The notes beneath the pieces were generated by a model. It was not told the origin of the DNA. It searched no databases and saw nothing but the letters and a program-made list of their open reading frames with translations. From DVEG01 sp964405435 (GTDB lineage Bacteria; Cyanobacteriota; Cyanobacteriia; Cyanobacteriales; Oscillatoriaceae): 64,000 nucleotides of DNA. Positions within the stretch are counted from its first letter, which is position 1. Every line of letters begins with the position of its first letter. A program made the translations under genes and the position numbers. Location: NCBI GenBank assembly GCA_964405435.1, contig CAYOOD010000012.1, positions 50,438-114,437 of the forward strand, written 5' to 3'. This document shows positions 1-7,892 of the stretch, in pieces.

Positions 1-301
1 GCGCGATCGCCTCGTCAGAATCGGGAACTGCAACAGTGCTGCTAGCGTCTGGATTAGCCTGCATTTGCCGATTTTGGCTGCGATCGAAAGTATCGGGTGC
101 AAATAGGGGCGTTTTTAGGGTTTCCGGCGTCGCGATCGACGCAACACCTTTTACTGAAATGCCGTTTACAGAATCAGCTAAATCACCGGCTGCGCGTTCC
201 TGTGTCGGAACAGCCGTGCTACTCGCAGCGCTGTTCGCGTGGATTATATGCTGAGCCGCCAAAACAGCTAACGTACCAATGGCAACAGTACGGAGATGCA
301 T
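1..301 (-). CDS. N-terminal part of an exported protein (runs off the window)
   Basis: On the minus strand an ATG at 299-301 opens a frame that stays open to the left edge, about 100 residues. The first 26 or so residues look like a signal peptide: a basic start (MHLRTV), a hydrophobic stretch, then small residues ending near ANSAAS. What follows is rich in Ser, Pro, Ala and Thr, as in the linkers that follow the signal peptide in many cyanobacterial outer-membrane or periplasmic proteins. No domain can be named because the rest lies outside the window. The start is supported by the signal peptide, not by a clear ribosome binding site. Porin or other envelope protein is possible; function unknown. 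Confidence 0.6.
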   Translation of the reverse strand, partial: MHLRTVAIGTLAVLAAQHIIHANSAASSTAVPTQERAAGDLADSVNGISVKGVASIATPETLKTPLFAPDTFDRSQNRQMQANPDASSTVAVPDSDEAIA

Positions 302-1122
302 AAACTAAGCCTTTTAGGTATGAGAAAGCGTTTAATCTGGTTGCAGCTAGGTAGGGCTTTTCCCGGCGGACGTGCCCTCCTGGCTCTGTCCTCAAGCTGA
401 TGCAGCCTGCCCCCGTAGCGCGGCGTGCGTAGAGTAGAGCTGCCAGCACGTTTTGAGTTTTGCGCGTGAAGCTAGCTCGATTATCAAGCGAATCGTCGCA
501 GCAAATGTCTTAAGGGCTGAGTGCAATTGAGTCCGCTACTAATCTCCTGCCTGCCTGAAAAAACCGCTAACCCCCTTCAATAGTCAAGGAGACACTCAAA
601 CCTGAATGCCAATAACTAGCGCTGGTCAATCTCTCGCCATTCAAAGCAATGCCACGGCTTCTCAAAAAAAAAGCCGAGTGGGCGTTAGAATGCGCGAAAA
701 AATTCTCCTGATTCTTCACGAATTCGAGCGCTCTGTGCGACTTTTATTGACTTGTGAATTACTGAGGGCACCGTGTTTCAGCGGATTGCCCGATCGCTCG
801 GCGTTTTTTTTCGTTTAAATCGTTCGGTCATGGTAGACTCCTGAGATTTTAAGGGGAGCAGTACCCACCTGCAAAATGCAGGCTGAGCGTTATTTTGATA
901 CGCCCGGGCAACGAGCCGATCCGGGCGTTTTTTTTCGAGTTTTGCGGCATCGCTGGGACATTTTGGCGGCGCGCCCGAAGGAGAGCCCGATCGCTCCTGC
1001 GCCGCTCCCGATCGGGCTCTCGGCAAATATCCCGCACGGGAGGGATTGCAAAAATCGCAGGCGACTGGTATATCACAGTAAGCAAACGCTTCACAACCGA
1101 TCGGGCAAAGTGCAGACAAACT
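302..1122. other. Intergenic region with two successive plus-strand terminator-like hairpins
   Basis: No convincing gene in about 820 bases. A weak hairpin followed by eight T lies at about 793-812, and a strong one at 901-935. A small hairpin (CCTGC, AAAAT, GCAGG) sits at about 869-883. Nothing coding precedes these terminators on the plus strand, so a small RNA between about 700 and 935 is possible. Confidence 0.5.
901..935 (+). terminator. Intrinsic terminator without an upstream gene
   Basis: Seven-base-pair stem CGCCCGG / CCGGGCG (901-907 and 921-927), 13-base loop, then eight T at 928-935. A textbook Rho-independent terminator on the plus strand; no plus-strand gene ends just before it. 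Confidence 0.75.
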
Positions 1123-1872
1123 ATGAAATCTACTCTCCGCAGGAATCGCAGAGTGGCGATCGCCAGCCAGCCCCTAGCCGCATTCATCCTGGGGCTGTGC
1201 CTCGTCGCCCGGGGGCTACTCGCCCAAACCCTGCCGCTGCCCAGCCACCTGATTGACCTCAAATCGACAGAAGGCGAACAGTTGCTAGTGGAAAGCACAG
1301 CCCGCCGGGACTACTGGCCATTGAGCGAACATTTCGTCACCCAAGATAATTTGGCTTACTGCGGCGTCGCCAGCATCGTCATGGTGCTGAACGCTCTGGG
1401 CATTCCAGCTCCGGAAAGCCCGGAATTTGGTTCCTTTCGGATGTTTACGCAGCAAAATGTATTCGCAGAGCCAACCCGCAAAGTTCTCGCACCAGAAGTC
1501 GTCCTCCGCAAAGGCATGACCCTCGATCAGATCGGGCAATTATTAGAAAGCTATGCCGTCAGAGCCGAGGTTCGCCACGCCGGAGAGAGCAGCCTGGAGG
1601 AGTTCCGCGCTCTGGCGGTGAAAAATTTGCAAGAACCGAGAAATTTTGTTGTAGTCAATTACTTGCGCAGCGCGATCGGGCAGGAGAGAGGGGGCCATAT
1701 TTCTCCCGTCGCCGCTTATCACGAAAAAACCGACCGCTTTTTAATCTTGGATGTCTCTCGCTACAAGTACCCGCCCGTCTGGGTGAGCGCCGCCGATCTC
1801 TGGAAGGCGATGGACACGGTAGATGCAGACGGGGGAAAAACCCGGGGATTCGTGCTGATCAGTCCCCGCTAA
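1123..1872 (+). CDS. Exported phytochelatin-synthase-like cysteine peptidase
   Basis: 249 residues. Residues 1-35 form a signal peptide (basic RRNRR, hydrophobic core, cleavage near LLAQ), so the enzyme probably acts in the periplasm. The rest is the phytochelatin synthase / papain-like catalytic domain: Cys80 in LAYCGVAS, His192 in GGHISPVAAY and Asp210 in ILDVSRYKYPP form the expected Cys-His-Asp triad with normal spacing. Like other cyanobacterial members it lacks the Cys-rich C-terminal domain of plant enzymes. Family knowledge: such short forms mainly cleave glutathione or its conjugates to gamma-Glu-Cys and make little phytochelatin. The start at 1123 was chosen because the signal peptide begins there; an upstream in-frame extension reads through a terminator and is not credible. 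Confidence 0.85.
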   Translation: MKSTLRRNRRVAIASQPLAAFILGLCLVARGLLAQTLPLPSHLIDLKSTEGEQLLVESTARRDYWPLSEHFVTQDNLAYCGVASIVMVLNALGIPAPESPEFGSFRMFTQQNVFAEPTRKVLAPEVVLRKGMTLDQIGQLLESYAVRAEVRHAGESSLEEFRALAVKNLQEPRNFVVVNYLRSAIGQERGGHISPVAAYHEKTDRFLILDVSRYKYPPVWVSAADLWKAMDTVDADGGKTRGFVLISPR

Positions 1873-1952
1873 CTTCTAAGCTGTCGTGCATTTAACGAAG
1901 CTCAGCACCAGGAAGGCTAAAAACCGTCAATTTCTCCCCCCCTCTCCCCAGC

Positions 1953-2486
1953 TCAGTTTCCCGCTTCCTGTAGCTGAGCCGCAACCCGTTCGCCAAACTC
2001 CGGATCGGCGTTGGCCAGACTCAGCAATTGTAGGTACTCTTGCCGAGTTAAGCCGGCTTGTTCGATAATAGAAAAAGCTTCTGCTTCGATTTCTCGTTCC
2101 AGACGCCGCGATTCCAATTCGGTTTCGGCAGCTTGTAAGTCTGATTCGCGCTGGTTAATCAGATCCAACACTTGCAAATAAGCGCGCACAAACTGACTCA
2201 CCTTTTCCGAGGGAATGGTATTGGCGTCAAACGTTGGGGAGTTCTGGGCAGGCTGTTCCAACCCAGAGATGGTTTTGGGGGTTTCCAGCGGCAGCTCTCG
2301 GGCAAACCCGATACTCTCAGTGCCGATCGAAAACCAAATAGCAAGCAAAAGGAGTAAAAATTTCAACTTCGCGCGCAGGCGATAAAACCACACAATCAAA
2401 GGGGATAGAACTAGAAAAAGCGGCAAATATTGCATAAGAGTTGCAAAGATATAAGGAAGGGCGATCGCGACTTGAACCCGGGGCAT
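1953..2486 (-). CDS. DUF4168 domain protein with membrane N-terminus
   Basis: 177 residues. Two hydrophobic segments near residues 8-33 and 42-60 suggest membrane anchoring or an atypical export signal. The C-terminal 90 residues match the DUF4168 pattern common in cyanobacterial envelope proteins: a helix with VSQFVRAYLQV, a Glu/Arg-rich coiled stretch, then IEQAGLTRQEYLQL and DPEFGERV. The family has no proven biochemical role. It converges on the phytochelatin-synthase-like gene, with 80 bases between the stop codons. Start used here is the farthest upstream Met; Met18 is an alternative. Confidence 0.75.
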   Translation of the reverse strand: MPRVQVAIALPYIFATLMQYLPLFLVLSPLIVWFYRLRAKLKFLLLLLAIWFSIGTESIGFARELPLETPKTISGLEQPAQNSPTFDANTIPSEKVSQFVRAYLQVLDLINQRESDLQAAETELESRRLEREIEAEAFSIIEQAGLTRQEYLQLLSLANADPEFGERVAAQLQEAGN

Positions 2487-2640
2487 CGATAGCGCAACCG
2501 GAGCAGGTGAGCCGCCGAGAGGTTGGTTGGGTGCGGCGATCGCTCGACCAAATGATTGTCATCCCCTAACGTGAGTTTTTGCCGATCGCGGAGCGGAGAT
2601 ACTACAATGTTAGGTAAATCTACAGAGATAGGAATGCGTT

Positions 2641-2925
2641 ATGGCTGGTGGCGAATCTCAGACCCAAGCGTCCCTTTCCCTAAGAGAGTTGCAAGTCGTT
2701 GAACTGGTAGCTGCAGGCTTGACTAACCAGGAAATTGCCGAGCAGCTAGAGATAAGCAAGCGGACAGTGGACAACCACATCAGCAATATCTTGACCAAAA
2801 CGGCAACACACAACCGCGTAGCTTTGGTACGCTGGGCGTTGCAATCGGGGAAAGTGTGCATAAATGAGGTCAACTGCTGCATACTTCCCGAATCCAACGA
2901 CATGCCAATGGTGGGGGAAGAGTGA
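2641..2925 (+). CDS. Small LuxR/GerE-type helix-turn-helix regulator
   Basis: 94 residues, essentially a free-standing GerE DNA-binding domain: LSLRELQVVELVAAGLTN, then QEIAEQLEISKRTVDNHISN (recognition helix) and ILTKTATHNRVALVRWAL. There is no receiver or ligand-binding domain. Cyanobacteria carry several such stand-alone regulators, usually of unknown target. A GGA-type ribosome binding site lies in the bases before the ATG. The stop overlaps the GTG start of the next gene by four bases (2922-2925), so the two are probably translationally coupled. Confidence 0.85.
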   Translation: MAGGESQTQASLSLRELQVVELVAAGLTNQEIAEQLEISKRTVDNHISNILTKTATHNRVALVRWALQSGKVCINEVNCCILPESNDMPMVGEE

Positions 2926-3242
2926 CCGGGGTGAGTACAGTTGAAGGTACAGTGCGGACGTCTGGGGAAAACCAGCGACGCTATGAATTTCGATGGCCGA
3001 AATTGCCATTGGCGGTGTATCGAGAAATTGCAGCCCATTTGCGTCAAGTAGACGGGGTGGCAGCGGGCTTGAGTCCCCAGCAGTCACAGCAGTTTGAGTA
3101 CGAGCAAAGTCAAGTAGGCGGGCTGTGGATAGAGTACGCCGAAGGGGTTGACTCAGCCGCTCGGCAGCAGGTGGATCGGATTTTGGCTTACTATAGTCAG
3201 CGTTACGGGGTTTTGGAAATCTGCGATTCGGCAGCAGGCTGA
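2922..3242 (+). CDS. Conserved-looking cyanobacterial hypothetical protein, 3' end altered by a tandem duplication
   Basis: 106 residues from a GTG that overlaps the preceding regulator's stop, so probably the same transcript. Central region is moderately acidic with YEFRWPKLPLAVYREIAAHL and QVDRILAYYSQRYGVLE; I recognise no domain. A 67-base direct duplication (3161-3227 repeated from 3228) falls across the 3' end. Because 67 is not a multiple of three, the second copy is read in another frame, where the same DRILAYYSQRYGVLE peptide continues for about 22 further residues. The present C-terminus (ICDSAAG) may therefore be derived rather than ancestral. Confidence 0.6.
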   Translation: MTGVSTVEGTVRTSGENQRRYEFRWPKLPLAVYREIAAHLRQVDGVAAGLSPQQSQQFEYEQSQVGGLWIEYAEGVDSAARQQVDRILAYYSQRYGVLEICDSAAG

Positions 3243-3294
3243 TCGGATTTTGGCTTACTATAGTCAGCGTTACGGGGTTTTGGAGAAAATGCGA
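3161..3294 (+). repeat. 67-bp direct tandem duplication
   Basis: Bases 3161-3227 and 3228-3294 share the same sequence order: TCGGCAGCAGG, GATCGGATTTTGGC, TATAGTCAGCG, ACGGGGTTTTGGA. Identity is complete over about 45 bases with a few differences at the edges. It shifts the reading frame of the overlapping gene. Confidence 0.85.
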
Positions 3295-3353
3295 TCGCGG
3301 CTGAGGTTCCACACCTCGGCTGACTGGTTATCTTTGGTGTTTGTAGTAATTTA

Positions 3354-4634
3354 ATGGGCGCAATTCAAGCAACACGAGGAACGCGGGACATACTGCCCGA
3401 AGAAATAGGCTATTGGCAGCGAGTAGAGGCAGCGGCTAGAGACATTTTGGCCAAAGCCGCCTACCGGGAAATTCGCACGCCGATATTTGAGGAAACGGCG
3501 CTGTTCGAGCGGGGCATCGGCGAAGCAACCGATGTGGTGGGAAAGGAAATGTACACTTTCCTCGATAAAGGCGAGCGATCGCTGACGCTGCGCCCGGAAG
3601 GAACAGCGGGCGCGGTGCGAGCGTTTATCGAACACAAGCTGCACGCGGCGGGCGGGGCACAGCGCCTCTGGTATATTGGGCCAATGTTTCGCTACGAGCG
3701 CCCCCAGGCAGGGCGGCAGCGGCAATTTCACCAAATTGGGGTGGAAGTGCTCGGCACTGCTGATGCGAGAGCCGATGCAGAAGTTATCGCGATCGCCACA
3801 GATTTGCTGCGATCGCTCGGTTTGAAAAACCTCAACTTGGATATCAACTCAGTGGGCGATCGCGATGACCGGCTCAAATACCGCCAAGCGCTGGTAGACT
3901 ACCTGACGCCGTACAAAGACGAATTAGACCCCGACTCTCAAGAGCGGCTGACGCGCAACCCCCTGCGCATTTTGGATAGCAAAGACAAGCGCACCCAAGA
4001 AATTGCCAAAAATGCGCCGAGTATTCTGGATTATCTGGGCGAAAATTCGCGCCGGCACTTCGAGCGGGTGCAGCAGTTGTTGAGCGATTTGGGGATTGCT
4101 TATCAACTCAACCCCCGATTAGTGCGGGGATTGGATTACTACACCCACACCGCCTTTGAAATTCAATCCGACGACTTGGGCGCTCAAGCCACCGTTTGCG
4201 GCGGCGGGCGCTACGACGGGTTGGTAGCCGAATTGGGAGGGCCAGAAACCCCCGCCGTGGGTTGGGCCATTGGGTTAGAACGGCTGATCCTGCTGCTGCA
4301 AAAGTTAGACAGCGCGCCCAAATACGGGCTGGATTTTTATATCGTCTCCAGAGGCAGCGACGCGGAAGCGCAAGCCCTGACGCTGGCGCAGCAATTGCGG
4401 CGTGCTGGGTTTAGCGTCGAGTTGGACTTGAGCGGCAGTGCCTTTGGCAAGCAATTCAAGCGAGGCGATCGCTCTGGGGCAGCGGCGTGCTTGGTTTTGG
4501 GCGACGAAGAAGCTCTTAACAAAACCGTACAGTTGAAGTGGCTGGGTACGGGGGAGCAGAGCGCGATCGGGCAAGCCGATTTGTTAGGAAAAACAGAGGA
4601 AATACGCCGCCAGATAGATGCGGTGCAATCGTAG
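3354..4634 (+). CDS. hisS: Histidyl-tRNA synthetase
   Basis: 426 residues, the normal length for bacterial HisRS. It charges tRNA-His in the cytoplasm using ATP. The N-terminus IQATRGTRDILP is the classic HisRS motif 1 entry; motif 2 is seen at TLRPEGTAGAVRAF and the histidine-binding region at RPQAGRQRQFHQ; the HisA motif is LVRGLDYYTHTAFEI; motif 3 is GWAIGLERL. The C-terminal anticodon-binding domain starts near residue 325 (LDFYIVSRGSDAEAQAL). The ATG at 3354 follows the tandem duplication and has no strong ribosome binding site, but is where the family normally begins. Confidence 0.97.
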   Translation: MGAIQATRGTRDILPEEIGYWQRVEAAARDILAKAAYREIRTPIFEETALFERGIGEATDVVGKEMYTFLDKGERSLTLRPEGTAGAVRAFIEHKLHAAGGAQRLWYIGPMFRYERPQAGRQRQFHQIGVEVLGTADARADAEVIAIATDLLRSLGLKNLNLDINSVGDRDDRLKYRQALVDYLTPYKDELDPDSQERLTRNPLRILDSKDKRTQEIAKNAPSILDYLGENSRRHFERVQQLLSDLGIAYQLNPRLVRGLDYYTHTAFEIQSDDLGAQATVCGGGRYDGLVAELGGPETPAVGWAIGLERLILLLQKLDSAPKYGLDFYIVSRGSDAEAQALTLAQQLRRAGFSVELDLSGSAFGKQFKRGDRSGAAACLVLGDEEALNKTVQLKWLGTGEQSAIGQADLLGKTEEIRRQIDAVQS

Positions 4635-4642
4635 GCGTGTAG

Positions 4643-4667
4643 GGGGCAACGGCAATTCTGTTGCCCC
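4643..4667 (+). terminator. Hairpin after hisS
   Basis: Perfect 8-bp stem GGGGCAAC / GTTGCCCC with a 9-base loop, nine bases after the hisS stop. There is no T-run, so termination is inferred from position only. Confidence 0.45.
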
Positions 4668-4678
4668 TTGCGATTTAA

Positions 4679-4742
4679 AGCGGTTTTCAATTGGATGAAG
4701 TAGATGCCAGAAACCCGGCTTCTTTAAGAAGCCGGGTTTCTA
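4679..4742 (-). repeat. Partial copy of the AGAAACCCGG palindromic element
   Basis: Contains the inner palindrome AGAAACCCGGCTTCTT / AAGAAGCCGGGTTTCT (4711-4741) preceded by GCGGTTTTCAATTGGATGAAG, which resembles one end of the full TA-flanked elements at 30192-30286 and 63490-63582. The other end is missing or diverged. Confidence 0.7.
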
Positions 4743-4767
4743 AATACCTCAAAAGGCAGGAAACCCA

Positions 4768-7700
4768 CTACAATCTAAAATTGCTCGTGTCTCCCTGACA
4801 AATCCAAGCGCCCCAAAAGAAAGGGTGAGCGAGGGGTGTATCGTCCTCTTGACAATCCCCGCTATTTTGTGATAAGAATTCATCCAGAATTTCCACACCG
4901 AGAGAAGACTGCCGCAATTCTTTGACGGTGACAGTGCGAAGGTAATTCTGAGCATCCAGCAACGCATCGCCGCGCCCCAAACCGCGCTGCAAGTTGTCGA
5001 GAAATCGATTCATTAACAGGGCAGTTGCCTTGTCGGGAACCGGCCACAAACTCATCACCAGCGTCTTGGCACCGGCTATGGCAAAAGCGCGGCGCAATCC
5101 AAACACGCCCTCGCCGATTTTAACATCTCCCATAGCCGTATTGCAAGCAGATAAAACCGTGAGTTCGTTCGCCCACAAGTCGAGTGCTGCCACGTCTTGC
5201 GCGAAGACAAAGCCTTTACCCGCTTCTTCGGGAAGTTTGCCGCCAGATAGCCAGGTATTCGCACCCGCGAGGGCGATGCCAGAGCGCATCATCGGGTTAT
5301 CGGCTTTGGCAGTGAAAAAGCGATTTTTGTTAAAAGGGTTGAATTCAGAGGTAGGGGGTTGCTGCGGCGAGTCGGGCAAGAAAACGCCGTGAGTGGCGAG
5401 CAGCAAAATGCGGGGGCACTGGCTGGTTGTCAGGTGGGATTCCAGGGCGTTTTTATCTAAATAGGGTTGGGCTTTGAGTTTCTTGGCAACGCTTTCTCCC
5501 AGATAGCGCGTGCCGGGGGCGCGTTCAAAGGCTTTGCCGTCGAGAGTGTTGAGCAATTGGGCGACGCCCGACACGGATTTTGACGCGGATACACGGATTG
5601 ATAAGTTTGTATTGATGGTGTCGGTGTCTTGCCGCGCCGCCGCTAAGTCAAAATCGGGATCGGCAATGATGAGAGGAACAGAAGCGGGGCGGTTTGGCTG
5701 AACGGTGGAGCGCAGGATATCGCGCCCGACGCTGAGGTAACTGATGGTGTATTCGTCCATCAGCAGGGTTTCTCCCGCGTCGTCGTTGGGGAGTATTTGA
5801 AAGGGCAATAGGTTCAAGTCGCCATCGGCAGCAACGATGAGGGATTTGCAGCCGGAGAGTGCGGGGCGGATGCGATCGAAAATGGCTTGGCGCAGGGGGA
5901 TAAAGTCGGCGGGATTGTATTGCAAGAAGGCGGGGGCGGGGGTATCCCACGACATATCCAGGCGGCTGCCGAGATTGTCGCCGTCGAGAGAGGCTGAGGC
6001 GCGAAACACCCGAATCAGCTTGTCGATGGGTTCGGCTTCGCCTAAGTCTATCATTTGCACGGCGTCGGGCTGTCGGGCAGGCAAGACAAACGCGACATAG
6101 CGAGCCGGTTGCCATCGCTTTTCTTTAGGGGCGGTGAAATCAAAGACATTAAAGCGGACAAATTCCAGCAGGGTGCTGCCTTCCGGCAATTCCAGCGCCA
6201 CGGCGCGGCGATCGCTCGGTTGCTCTTGCAGTTGAATTTCGGGGACTCGGGAGGCGAGCAGCTTTTCCAAATTGTCAGACTCTTTTTGCAACTCGGCGAG
6301 GCGGTGCCGGTGGGCGGCTTGTTGGGCTTGGAACTGTTCCGAAGTCAGGCTGGCATCGGGGAGGGGGGGAGAATAGGTGAGGTGAACGATCGCGCTATTT
6401 AAGGAGCGCCATTTCTGGAAGTCTTCCGCTAGGTGGGGATAGCGATCGCTGTACAGCGCCTCCGAGAGCGCCGCCCGGGCGGAGGCGGTGAGGGCTTTGC
6501 GTTTGAGCACCACATCCAAGGCAGCTTGCACCGCTGCGGGAGAGTCCGAGAGGTATTTCCAGACGAGGGAGAGCAGCCCTTCCAAATTCGCTCTGATGGT
6601 TTGGAGATAGGCAAGGCGATCGCTTTCCGAACTGAAGGAAAACACGCGGCGAATGATTTTATCCTCGACTTCAGCCGCTTGTTTCATCAGTTCCAAGGCT
6701 TGCGAGGGGCGATTGGTCGCCGCTCGCAATACCGCCAAATTGTTGAGGCTAGTAGCGACATAGGGGTGCTCATCTTCAAACAGGCGCTTTGTCATCGCCA
6801 AGGCTTGCTCGTACAGCGGTTCCGCTTTGTCGTAGCGCCCCTGAGAAACGTAGAGTCCTGCCAAATTGTTGAGGCTAGTGGCGACATCGGGATGGTCATT
6901 TTTAAACAAGCGCTTTCTCATCGCCAAGGCTTGCTTGTACAGCAGTTTGGCTTGCTTGTAGCGCCTCTGAGAATCGTGGAGTCCTGCCAAATTGTTGAGG
7001 CTAGTGGCGACATCGGGGTGGTCATTTTTAAACAAGCGCTTTCTTATCGCCAAGGCTTGCTTTAACAGGGGTTTGGCTTGCTCGTAGCGCCCCTGAAAAC
7101 GGTAGAGTTCTGCCAAATTGTTGAGGCTAGTGGCGACATTGGGATGGTCATTTTCAAATAGGCGCTTATACATCGCCAAGGCTTGCTTATACAGCGGTTT
7201 GGCTTGCTCGTAGCGCCCCCGATAAACGTAGAGTCCTGCCAAATTGTTGAGACTTCTGGCGACATCGAGGTGGTCATCTTCAAACAGGCGCTTTGTCATC
7301 GCCAAGGCTTGCTCGTACAGCGGTTCCGCTTTCTCGTAGCGCCCCTGAGAAACGTAGAGTAATGCCAAATTGTTGAGGCTAGTAGCGACATCGGGATGGT
7401 CTTTTTCAAACAGGCGCTTATACATCGCTAAGGCTTGCTTGTACAGCCGTTTCGCTTTGTCGTAGTGCCCCTGAGATTCGTAGAGTCCTGCCAAGTTGTT
7501 GAGGCTAGTGGCGACATTGGGGTGGTCGCCTCTGTAAAGCAATAATGCTAAGACTACAGCTTTTTCAGCAATAATTACCGCCTCTGCGTACTTGCCTTGG
7601 CTGTCAAGTTGAAAAACCTGCTCGTTTAGCTGCTCCCATTCCGCCATCCCCTCTGCCAAGTACGCCGCTAAGCCGTTCAACCACTCAACATTTCCTTCGC

Positions 7701-7860
7701 CCTTCTCTGCCATCTTGGCAGCTACCCATTTCATTACCGCCACCAATCCTCGATCGATTAGCTGCGAATTCGCCTGCAAAATCTCTGCTTCCTCACCCCT
7801 GGCGCAACTCAGTAGTTCTTGAATCAAATTCAAATAGGCTTTGATGCGCTGTTCGTCCAT
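4768..7860 (-). CDS. TPR-CHAT protein (caspase-like protease with tetratricopeptide repeats)
   Basis: 1030 residues from MDEQRIKAYLNL; this start was chosen over an open upstream extension because AGGAGAG lies just before it and the extension overlaps the neighbouring gene. After a helical region, about residues 115-410 hold seven 42-residue TPR units of the Kinesin-light-chain type (consensus VATSLNNLAGLY, then YKQALAM, KRLF), so similar that the DNA repeats with a 126-base period. The C-terminal 350 residues are a CHAT domain with the peptidase dyad His824 (LLLATHG) and Cys906 (LSACNT), and the conserved SLWPVPD segment. Family knowledge: CHAT proteins are caspase relatives related to HetF and to prokaryotic immune proteases. 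It lies 32 bases after the DUF4384 gene and is probably cotranscribed with it. Substrate unknown. Confidence 0.9.
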   Translation of the reverse strand: MDEQRIKAYLNLIQELLSCARGEEAEILQANSQLIDRGLVAVMKWVAAKMAEKGEGNVEWLNGLAAYLAEGMAEWEQLNEQVFQLDSQGKYAEAVIIAEKAVVLALLLYRGDHPNVATSLNNLAGLYESQGHYDKAKRLYKQALAMYKRLFEKDHPDVATSLNNLALLYVSQGRYEKAEPLYEQALAMTKRLFEDDHLDVARSLNNLAGLYVYRGRYEQAKPLYKQALAMYKRLFENDHPNVATSLNNLAELYRFQGRYEQAKPLLKQALAIRKRLFKNDHPDVATSLNNLAGLHDSQRRYKQAKLLYKQALAMRKRLFKNDHPDVATSLNNLAGLYVSQGRYDKAEPLYEQALAMTKRLFEDEHPYVATSLNNLAVLRAATNRPSQALELMKQAAEVEDKIIRRVFSFSSESDRLAYLQTIRANLEGLLSLVWKYLSDSPAAVQAALDVVLKRKALTASARAALSEALYSDRYPHLAEDFQKWRSLNSAIVHLTYSPPLPDASLTSEQFQAQQAAHRHRLAELQKESDNLEKLLASRVPEIQLQEQPSDRRAVALELPEGSTLLEFVRFNVFDFTAPKEKRWQPARYVAFVLPARQPDAVQMIDLGEAEPIDKLIRVFRASASLDGDNLGSRLDMSWDTPAPAFLQYNPADFIPLRQAIFDRIRPALSGCKSLIVAADGDLNLLPFQILPNDDAGETLLMDEYTISYLSVGRDILRSTVQPNRPASVPLIIADPDFDLAAARQDTDTINTNLSIRVSASKSVSGVAQLLNTLDGKAFERAPGTRYLGESVAKKLKAQPYLDKNALESHLTTSQCPRILLLATHGVFLPDSPQQPPTSEFNPFNKNRFFTAKADNPMMRSGIALAGANTWLSGGKLPEEAGKGFVFAQDVAALDLWANELTVLSACNTAMGDVKIGEGVFGLRRAFAIAGAKTLVMSLWPVPDKATALLMNRFLDNLQRGLGRGDALLDAQNYLRTVTVKELRQSSLGVEILDEFLSQNSGDCQEDDTPLAHPFFWGAWICQGDTSNFRL

Positions 7861-7892
7861 TTTTCTATTCTCTCCTGCCTTTGGGGCTGCAA

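Noticed and set aside
36..303. Plus-strand open frames of 72 and 68 codons at the left edge
   Set aside because: They lie opposite a minus-strand frame with a clear signal peptide that uses the same DNA, and have no family resemblance.
302..600. Possible riboswitch before the exported protein gene at the left edge
   Set aside because: Read on the minus strand I could not match the core of cobalamin, manganese, TPP or SAM switches.
895..1122. N-terminal extension of the phytochelatin-synthase-like protein
   Set aside because: It reads through a strong intrinsic terminator and gives a Phe/Arg-rich chain in front of an obvious signal peptide.
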